Shown here: positions 56,741-64,000 of the stretch, one piece after another | Position numbering within the stretch: the first letter of the stretch is position 1 | Layout of the letters: each line of letters opens with the position of its first letter | Assembly: GCA_030267565.1 (NCBI GenBank) | Contig: BRXU01000017.1 | Coordinates: 590,501-654,500, forward strand | Length of the DNA stretch: 64,000 bases | DNA from: Pleodorina starrii | Taxonomy: Eukaryota; Chlorophyta; Chlorophyceae; Chlamydomonadales; Volvocaceae | Direction of reading: 5' to 3' | The notes under the pieces: generated by a model | Told to the model about the DNA's origin: nothing | The model's input: only the letters and a program-made list of their open reading frames with translations | Databases searched by the model: none | Translations under genes and position numbers: made by a program

Positions 56741-58830
56741 TGCCCCCGAGGAGGAGGCTCACGCGCGCGCAGGGACTCCTGCCTGGGGAGTGGGCGGGGG
56801 CTTGGGGGCCAGAGCTCGAGAGGAGAGTGTGGGAACGCGCGCGCTCCGAGTTCATGCCTCGCGTCCCGGGCGCCCTTCTTGGGGGTAAATCGCTAGGCGC
56901 GCGCTTCCGGCCGTGCAGCATGACGCATTTGGGGGGGGTTGGGAATGGGGTTGGCGCTGTCTTCGTTTCCCCGGTGGAATCCGGACGGCCGAAGGCGATA
57001 TAGCGGAGGGCCGCGGCGCCCCCGTGGGCTGGAATGACCGTAGTGGAATGCGGGGGGAGGAGGTCCCGTTTCGCGCGTGCGCGCGGGGCGTAGTCGCGGC
57101 GGCTCTTGCGTGGCCTTGCAGCCCGGCCTTGTATATTGGTGAAGGTATCTTGAGTCAGGGGTGGTTGGTGGTTGGTGGTTGGGTCTCTCCGTGGCGCCCG
57201 AAGTCCGCGCCATCTCGCACCACCAGCCGCCGCCGGCTCGCGGCCGCGTCAATGTCTTCGCTTATTGCGTATTCTTTTCGGCTCGGCGCTTGCAAGCCGC
57301 ACCCCGCCGCGCCGCATCTGCGTTCAGCGGTCGATCGCGGCCCTGCAGATGCGCTGCCGTTGATTTGGCCCGACGGGCTGATGGCGGATGGTGGATATGG
57401 CCCGTTCCTGATTGGAATGGGTGCGTTGTGGTGGTGGCGTTGGCGGCCCGCGTTAGGAAGGCGGCGTCGGTGATGGCCCTGTGCGGCGTTGTGCTGTGTC
57501 GTACGCACACGTGCTGTTTCGCTCGCTGTGTCAACCACCCGACGTCCGTGGAGAAGGGTTTAGTGCCCGTTGTAATATATTCTTGGGGCTGTACCTTTTG
57601 GCTGTACCTATAGGAGTGTGGACGCCACTGTTGTACTTGCACTTGCGGTGGACATCGGAAAGCGGGGGTGCGGAGAACGCAACGCTCCAGGGGTGGTAAG
57701 ATGAGGTGAGGCGTCACCTCGCCTCATCTCACCACCCCTGGAGCTGAGCTGAGCTGAGCTGAGGCGGCGGAAGGTGGATGCGACGAGCATGGCGGGGCCG
57801 GGTGTGAGGGCTTGAGGAGTGATGACAGGGCGGGCTCCGCCCTGACCGCGGCCCCGTCTTGACCCGTGTGGGTTTGCTTCGTGGGGTTAAATGCGTCGAT
57901 CCCTCCGTCCGCTCCTTTGTGGCGCCAACCGTTAAATTGGGCGTCCGTACAGTACGGCATGGTCTGTGGCGTCAGGAGAAGCCTGTCGAGCCTGTCCATG
58001 CTGAGCCCCCCGTTGTGCTTTGTACCATCATCATGACGCATGAAGAACTGGCTACGGCATTCATTGTTGTTGTTTTAGAGGCTTCGCTGCGCTTGTTGTA
58101 GAGGCTGCAGCAAGTGCGGGTGCGATGCATTGCGGGTGCGTTGCGGTGGTTGTAGGGGACGTGGGGCACGGGGCCGGGGGGAATTGGCACGTGCCGACGG
58201 AAGTTCGCGCGCCGAATTCGTTTCGTCCGAACCGTGTCCCAAACTCGCGTGTCCCAAAACTCGCTTTTGTCTGCGCCTGGCATTTCGTCCCCGTCCGTGC
58301 CACTTGAGTGGGGACTTCGTGGAGAAAGTCAAGCCTGTGTGGCTCTACCGCACCCCCGGGTTCTTGGTTCTGGCTTGACTTCGGGTTCATTGTAGAAGGG
58401 TGGCTATCTGTGTTCCCGCTTATGCCATGGCGTTTCAGAGGTTGGTTTTGTGTAAACTGCAAACCTTGCATCACTCTGTTCACCAGCTCTCAACACTCGT
58501 GGGAGAGGAGGGCTGGGACAGTAGCACAGTACAGGGAAAGGTCGCTTGGGCCTCGCTTCTGGGTGCTCACCCGGTATTCTTTTTTTGCCGCTTCAGGACA
58601 CGAGCGTTGCTGTGCAGGACCGGCAGCAACAAATGCGTGCTGCCGAGTCCCGGCTTTGGGCAACGGGGCAAGGCGCTTCACCCTGAATGGCTGCATCTCA
58701 AGCCGCCCTGATGATTACAAGCGACGTGTGGGTCCCTGTTTGCCTGTCTCCCGGAACCCGGATCTTTAGTCACCGGACAAGGGACCAGTACCTCGGGTAA
58801 ACGCGGGTTTCTTCGTTCACTGAAAGGAGA
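56741..58830. other. 2.1-kb spacer, no recognised gene
   Basis: GC-rich downstream of the mTERF gene to about 58.1 kb, then more moderate. Open frames on both strands (for example 57161-57613 plus and 57155-57538 minus) overlap each other, lack domains and look like shadow frames. TGTAA at about 57570 could end the mTERF transcript. It contains the 59-bp hairpin at 57685-57743. Confidence 0.45.
57685..57743. repeat. 59-bp near-perfect hairpin
   Basis: Left arm CTCCAGGGGTGGTAAGATGA and on, right arm its inverse complement, about 27 of 29 positions paired with almost no loop. It is followed directly by four CTGAG units. It may be a folded RNA element, a small MITE, or a fold-back produced by replication. 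Confidence 0.85.
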
Positions 58831-58889
58831 ATGAACGTTCACTGAACCTTCACTGAACGCTCACCGTGAACGTTCAGTGAAGGTTCGCC

Positions 58890-59140
58890 GTCCACTTATG
58901 AATAGCTGCCTAAGTGACCAAAGCCGCTGGGGCATATATAACGAACCGATACAAGGCCAAGCAGTTATGCTCGGGAACAGCGCTGGAGCATGCGTGCCGT
59001 ACTATTTTCCGAAATAGTACGACCTACAAGCGCACCGGTCCCTCACCATGATTCGGCACTTCCGAATAATGACTTTCTTTGCCGGCTAATTCTGCATAAA
59101 GTCAACATGGATCTTGACAAGGCGCTGCTGCTTCTCGACA
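58890..59140 (+). repeat. repeat family copy B
   Basis: Homologous to copy A and copy C, including the GTACTATTT hairpin and the MDLDKALLLL start (59107). Unlike copy A, homology with a full ORF continues downstream. Confidence 0.9.
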
Positions 59141-59625
59141 AGCATTGGCCGGCCCCGCATCCTCAGACAATTTATTTCGTCGGGTCCGGCATTTCGTTTG
59201 ATGCACCTGCAGCTGCGGCCATGATTGCGTATTTGGAAGACGTGAGTACCATTGACGTTGGCCACTTGGCGGACGCACTGAGCCAAATCCTAGCGATATT
59301 CACAGACGCGAAGAAATCCCCGGATGGCAGCATGTAATTCCAGGATGCGGCCTGTAAATCCGCCGATTCTGCCCGTAAGGTCCTATTCGCACAAGCTCGT
59401 GAAGCCCGGCTGGTGACAAACGGTAGGCTCGGCGGCTATGAAGATCTCTTGGAGACACCGTCGGTCGATACGAACTCTAACGTGACCAAAGCCGCTGGGG
59501 CACATATAACGAACCGATACAAGGCCAAGCACTTGTGCGCGGGAGCGGGAACAGCGCTGGAGCATGCGTGCCGTACTATTTTCCAAAATAGTACGACCTA
59601 CAAGCGCACCGGTCCCTCACCATGA
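59107..59625 (+). pseudogene. broken 173-codon repeat ORF
   Basis: Read in one frame, this starts MDLDKALLLLDKHWPAPHP and ends YKRTGPSP with TGA at about 59626. A single in-frame TAA (59335-59337) interrupts it. Before the stop are TIYFVGSGISFDAPAAAAMI and LADALSQILAIFTDAKKSPD; after it are SARKVLFAQAREARLVTNGR and GGYEDLLETP. The last part of the frame is the start of repeat copy C, so in a tandem array the 3' end of one unit is the upstream region of the next. I do not recognise the family. The predicted helices and intact frame on both sides of the stop suggest a once-functional small protein. Confidence 0.5.
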
Positions 59626-59712
59626 TTCGGCACTCCCGGATCATGAGTTTCTTTGCCGGCTAGTTCTGCATAAAGTCAACGTGGATCTTGACAAGTCGCT
59701 GCTGCTTCTCGA
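59482..59712 (+). repeat. repeat family copy C
   Basis: Starts about 570 bp after copy B, in the same orientation. In the hairpin, both arms are extended by one base (GTACTATTTT/AAAATAGTAC). The initiator ATG of MDLDK is GTG at 59681 and homology fades after about 59712. Confidence 0.9.
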
Positions 59713-60245
59713 CGACAAGCATTAGGAGTACCCATTGCGTTGGGTTTCGGCCACGGTTCTGCCCCTTCCGCGCCCCGCACCGCACCGTACACCGTCCCAC
59801 CACCGTCTCCACTTGTGTAGCACCCCGAATAACCGCGGCGTGCGGGCGCCGGCCCGCATTAATCGGTCGCCGAGCCCCCCAAGCAGCCGGGGAAGTGGGG
59901 GGTGTTGTGTGGCAGTGCGTGCACCCATGTACAGGGGTATCGGCGGGCCTTGCCCCGCCCGTCCTCCTCCTCCGGGGCGTTGCGGCAACAGTGCGACCTC
60001 CGCCAAAGTCGCACCACGCGTCCTCTCACGCATCTCCGTCCACAAACCCCGCGCCTGTCCCTAGCTTTTGGGGGCTCATCCAGGCCGGGGCCCCCGCCGG
60101 CTACCTGAGCCACCCTCGGCGCGATGTCCGTAACGTACGGCTTTGACGAACGTTCACTGAACATTCAGTGAACGTTCCCCGTGACTGTTCGCTGAACATT
60201 CAGTGAACGTTCAGCGAACAGTCACCAGTCGTTCACGTCGTGAAC

Positions 60246-60983
60246 GGAAACGCCCACGCTTACCCTAAGTAGTGCAAGGGACAACGGACATGGTAACGGA
60301 AAACGGTCTCGTCTATGTTCATTTATAAACAACGGGAATGGGAGCTTCGAACCTGTGGGCAGCTTATAGCCGGTCACTGTAAAAGCAGCGACGCATCGGA
60401 AAAGTAGTTAAGATGGCTAGTCAAAGGGTAACATGACCTCTCCGCGTCTGTGACCCCCAGCTGCATTGGTCAACATATTGTAACGTTAAGCGCGCCATGC
60501 GACCATAGTATTTGAAGTCCATGAAACGATGCAGCGCCTTACATGGCCGACGCTGGCGTGTTGACTAGTGATTAGTTACCATTCAGCAGATCGCGCTGAG
60601 CTCGTCCATACGCTCGCAGCTTCCGAGCTAAAACTACGATGTTTGACTGCAATGGTCGGGTGGTGGGCCCCTCGTGTAAGTTGCAAGCTGAGAGCCGTGC
60701 TTTGCATGTCTCCATCCGTTTTGCGGTAACTGCAAAAGCCCCCCCTGTCATGGTTGGGCAGTCCTGACGGTCCACTATTTCCTCATGGCGGGAGCCCTCT
60801 ATGGCTGCGGGTGCGTCTCAACCTCCCGTCAATCGTTCGTACTCGTGCATGTCTTTTTGTCCCCCCTGAACCTACCTGCATGCGGCCTGTTCAAATCCAG
60901 TGCTGAACCGTGCCCTGCTGCAACTGCATCGCAGCCCCTCTCCCCCCAGGTCTTACACACGCATTACCATCCCCGCCACGCAG
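60246..60983. other. spacer and unresolved 5' part of the DHHC gene
   Basis: The first exon or exons of the palmitoyltransferase should lie here, because the first clear exon (60984) begins mid-codon. An ATG at 60639 opens a short frame (MFDCNGRVVGPS) ending near a strong GTAAGT donor, but its phase does not fit directly. I could not place the start. Confidence 0.35.
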
Positions 60984-63900
60984 GGTCCGCGGTCTTCCCG
61001 CCTGGTACCAGGCCATCATCGGCGCGCTCCTGGCCGTCTCCCTGGTGCTCCTGTGGGTAACCCACTTGTCGGACCCGGGAGTCATCCCTCCCTGCAGCGA
61101 GAAAGGTGGGGCGAGGTGGGGTGGCGCGGTGCTGAGGGCACGGCATGCCTGAAGAACTGTGCGTGTACAGAGAAGAGGGGCTTGGGTGGGGCCGGAAAGT
61201 ACTTGTTGGTTCACCAGGGCCGAACTGGCGTCACGGTCGGCCCGCGCCTCCTTCACCTGAACGTCACCGCCGTTCTGACTGCTGCTGATACTATGCGGAT
61301 AGTTGTTGAGGGTGCTCCTGATGCTGTTATTCGTGCCGATGGATGGTGCCGTGGATGGATGGATGCCGCTGCTGCCACGATCGTCTCTTAGCCCGCTGCG
61401 TCCCCCTATCCGACCTCAACCTCAACCCCAACTGGGCCTCCCGGTGGTCCAGACCCTCTGGTGGTGGCTCTGGACGCCGGCGACGATGACCGGGTGCCGC
61501 ACCGGGAAAGGTGGGTGGGTGGTGGCTGGTGGTGGGGCTGCTGTGTGTGGAGGCCCATGCGGCTGGGGGGCGTGGGGAGGCCCGCTGGGTGCGGCACCAC
61601 GCGTGGCGCGGCGGGGGCTGCTGCGCACTCCTCCCCTCCCCTGCACTCGCGATTACGACACTTGGTTCCGCCTTCCTTGCACACCTACGACCCCACCGCG
61701 TGACACTCCGCGTCCTCCTTCGTCAAGTCTGCGAAAAGTCTGCCGCCTGCATCACCACCCAGGCGCGCGCCAAGGTTGCAACGGGCGCCCGCGATTCCTC
61801 CCGCGCCACCGCGGCCGGCGTCGCCACCCCACCCGTCGCCGCTGCCGCCGCTCCACCCCCAACGCCACCTCCACGCACCGTCGCAGGTACCTGAAGAACC
61901 TGCAGGGCACCTGGGTCAGAATCATGACCCCGGAGGAGTGGGCCGCGGAACAACAACAACAGCAACAACAACAACAACAACAGCAGCAGCAGCTGGAGCG
62001 GGACCTCCAGGACCTAGACAACGCGCGCAAGGACAGCAGCAGGGTGGCGCAGGAGCTTTCGGAGATCGTGTGTGAGAAGCCGGCCGGGCAATCCGCCAGC
62101 GGGCAGCGACCCTCCTGGGTCCAATCCCTGTCGCAGCAGACGCCCCCCCGTTCCCAGCAGCAGCAGCAACAACAGCAACAGGCCGCGGCAGGCCCCGGAC
62201 TTGAGTTGGAAGTTCAAGCCGGGCTTGACGGCGGCGGCGGCGGCAGCAGCAGCGTCAGCAACGGCGGTGGGGGTGGCGGTAGGATGGGTTACGTGGCAGT
62301 AGCGCCGGCCCCGCAGGGTGAGGCCGCCGCTGCCGGGGGTTACATCGCGGTGCCGTCGTCGGCGCCGGATGCGGCGGCGGCGGCGGCAGCAAGCGAGGGC
62401 ACCGCCGCCGGCACTGGTGGCGGCGGCGGCGGCAGCTCCATTTGGCGGCAGCGGCAGCAGCCCTTGTCGCAGGCGACGGGTGGGTGCATGGTATTCCATA
62501 AGTACTGCGTCACGTGCAACATTTGGCGGCCGGAGCGGGCGCATCATTGCCGGGAGTGTGGACACTGCATGGTGGGTGGCTGGCTGGCGGGCTGAGTAGT
62601 TGGGTCGCTGAGTAGTTGAATGGCGGCTGGCTGTTCTTCCTGGGTGTGACAAAGGATAGGGCGCCCCGCAGCCCCAGCCCTCACTCCTCCCGCTGTGGGG
62701 GCGTCCTTCTTGTCTCTTACCCGCACTTACGGAGGCTGCGCTGCCCTCCCCACCGCCGCTGTCCCCGGAACCAACCCGAACCGCCACAGGACCATTTCGA
62801 CCACCACTGCGGCACCATGGGCAACTGCATCGCGCGCCTCAACCACCGCTTCTTCGCGGGCTTCATGTTGCTGGCGCAGGTGGGGACTGGCGGGTTTGGG
62901 GTGAAGGGAGGACGGAGGACGTGAGGTGGATTATTGGATGGGTATGGTATTTATGGTACTGGATGGGTACTTCCTTCCAGAGCATACGGTATGCCACCCT
63001 TGAAATGGAAGCGCTTTCCTCCCCCCCCGCCCCGCCCTGGCAAGTGAACCCCACAGGTGGCTAGCGGCATGGGGATCGGCGGCTGCGTGTGGCGGCTCCG
63101 GAAGGATGGCTTCCCCAGGCGAGTGGCGTGGTACGGCGTGGGGCTCGCGCTCGGGGACAGGACACGCGGGGGCCCTGCAGCGTTTGGACAGGGTTCAAGG
63201 GATTCAGGCACATCCGGGCGCAGGACCAAAGACCCGCCCCGCCCAGCGCCCGCCCTTGGGCAGTCGCGCTCGCGCTCGGGCTCGGGCTGGGGCACCCGGG
63301 TCGTCTGCACCTCGTTGCGCGGCTCGCCCTGCCCTGCCCCGTCCTCGCATCCCGCCCGCCCTCCTGGAGAACCCTTCTCTCCCCTCCTTCCGACTGTCTG
63401 TCCCTGCTTGTTGCCCCTCCCCCTCCCCCTCCCCCTTGGACTGCTGCCCCTTGTTGCCCCTCCGCAGCTCCGCCTCCTGGTCCCGAGTGGAGACCTACAT
63501 CCTGCTGCTGCTGGGCCTGTTTGGAGTGTACCACGTCATCATGCTCAGCTTCGGAACCACGCACTGCCTATTCATGATGCTGGGTGGGTGGGTGGATGGG
63601 TGGGTGGGTGGGTGGGTGAGCGCAATGCTGGGATCCAGGCGAGCCGATGCCGGGCCTGCTGCAGCTGTACTGCTGCCTCTGCTGCTGGTGAGCTCGAGGC
63701 GGGTGTTCGCCAGACGATTCCGCGCCCGCCTCAGCACAGCACTCGGGACCCGGTCACTCGCACCTGCGCCCGCGCTGCCATCCGCCACCTTCCGCCCACC
63801 CCGTCGCCCACCGCCCGCACCCCGCCCCCTCCGTGCTCCCCACTCCTTCCACCTCGCCCCTTTCCCGCCCACTCGCGCTCTCCTCCCGCCCCGCTCTCTC

Positions 63901-64000
63901 CCCCGCCCCGCCCCGCTCTCTTCCCGCCCCTCCCGCCTCCGCAGACGTGACCACCAAGGACTGTATCGACAAGCCGGCTCAGCTGCGCCGCAACCTGCCC
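60984..64000 (+). CDS. DHHC palmitoyltransferase, partial at both ends
   Basis: In-phase exons: 60984-61105, 61453-61510, 61887-62571, 62790-62879, 63057-63118, 63468-63583 and 63945 to beyond the window. The enzyme transfers palmitate to protein Cys residues at membranes. Exon 1 has a membrane helix (AIIGALLAVSLVLLWVTH) and the DPG motif in LSDPGVIPPCSEK. Exon 3 carries a poly-Gln run, Gly/Ala inserts and the Cys-rich region KYCVTCNIWRPERAHHCREC. Exon 4 has DHFDHHCGTMGNCIARLNHR, so the catalytic DHHC is intact but the usual following Pro-Trp is Gly-Thr-Met. Exon 6 has VETYILLLLGLFGVYHVIML, another helix. Exon 5 most simply ends at a GC donor (63118, intron GCGAGT), which keeps phase with exon 6. 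Confidence 0.88.

Larger units (their letters stand above)
58832..60245. mobile_element. hairpin-bounded repeat element carrying copies B and C
   Basis: A 1.4-kb segment flanked on both sides by clusters of GTTCACTGAAC palindromes. Left: perfect 16-bp arms 58844-58859/58871-58886. Right: 14-bp arms 60148-60161/60164-60177 and 17-bp arms 60181-60197/60209-60225, plus a smaller GTTCAC-GTC-GTGAAC hairpin near 60232. Inside are two head-to-tail copies of the repeat family also found at 6.5 kb. I see no transposase. Boundaries are set by the hairpins and are approximate. Confidence 0.55.

Noticed and set aside
59735..60164. Overlapping ORFs on both strands between copy C and the right hairpins
   Set aside because: They are Pro/Arg-rich, overlap each other and lack any recognisable domain.

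Overview
The window is nuclear DNA of a volvocalean green alga (Chlamydomonas/Volvox/Gonium type). The evidence is the GC-rich, intron-dense genes with short GT-AG introns and G- or C-runs, long Ser/Gly/Ala low-complexity insertions inside conserved proteins, plastid-type N-termini, TGTAA-type poly(A) signals, and a beta-tubulin gene with introns after codons 8, 56 and 131. There is no bacterial, viral or organellar gene organisation. Coding regions were rebuilt by joining in-phase exons by eye. Each gene below is given as its genomic span, with exon boundaries in the evidence.

Layout. 1-5180: 3' part of a YccV-like (hemimethylated-DNA-binding fold) gene, a repeat-rich spacer, then a complete D-aminoacyl-tRNA deacylase gene. 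5.9-7.2 kb: a 1.2-kb insertion with 24-bp terminal inverted repeats carrying copy A of a repeat family. 7.2-7.5 kb: an intronless acylphosphatase gene. 9.8-17.5 kb (minus): a CrtI-type (fungal/bacterial-like) carotenoid desaturase gene with a plastid-type N-terminus and a very long low-complexity linker. 18.0-26.5 kb: a 23-exon prolyl oligopeptidase gene that shares a short divergent promoter with the desaturase. 27.8-30.1 kb (minus): a plastid rhodanese-domain protein. 33.2-34.6 kb (minus): an ABA4-like (DUF4281) membrane protein. 35.2-38.7 kb: a TPR-methyltransferase fusion. 39.4-41.3 kb (minus): beta-tubulin. 44.7-47.4 kb (minus): glycerate kinase of photorespiration, divergent from a universal stress protein gene at 47.8-49.5 kb. 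50.2-53.7 kb: an ESCO/CTF7 cohesin acetyltransferase whose first two exons lie in an exact 292-bp tandem duplication. 54.9-56.7 kb: a short mTERF-family protein. 58.8-60.2 kb: a hairpin-bounded repeat region with copies B and C of the repeat family and a broken ORF. 61.0-64.0 kb: a DHHC palmitoyltransferase that runs off the window.

These are mostly unrelated housekeeping or plastid genes and do not form one pathway. Two bear on carotenoid chemistry (CrtI-like, ABA4-like), and several are plastid or photorespiratory (glycerate kinase, rhodanese). Three gene pairs are divergent with 400-560 bp between start codons (17549-17991, 34612-35171, 47401-47805), which suggests bidirectional promoters. 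The observations most worth checking are the in-frame, intron-containing exon duplication in the cohesin acetyltransferase, the two structurally different elements that carry the same repeat family, the fungal-like desaturase, and the GC-AG introns.
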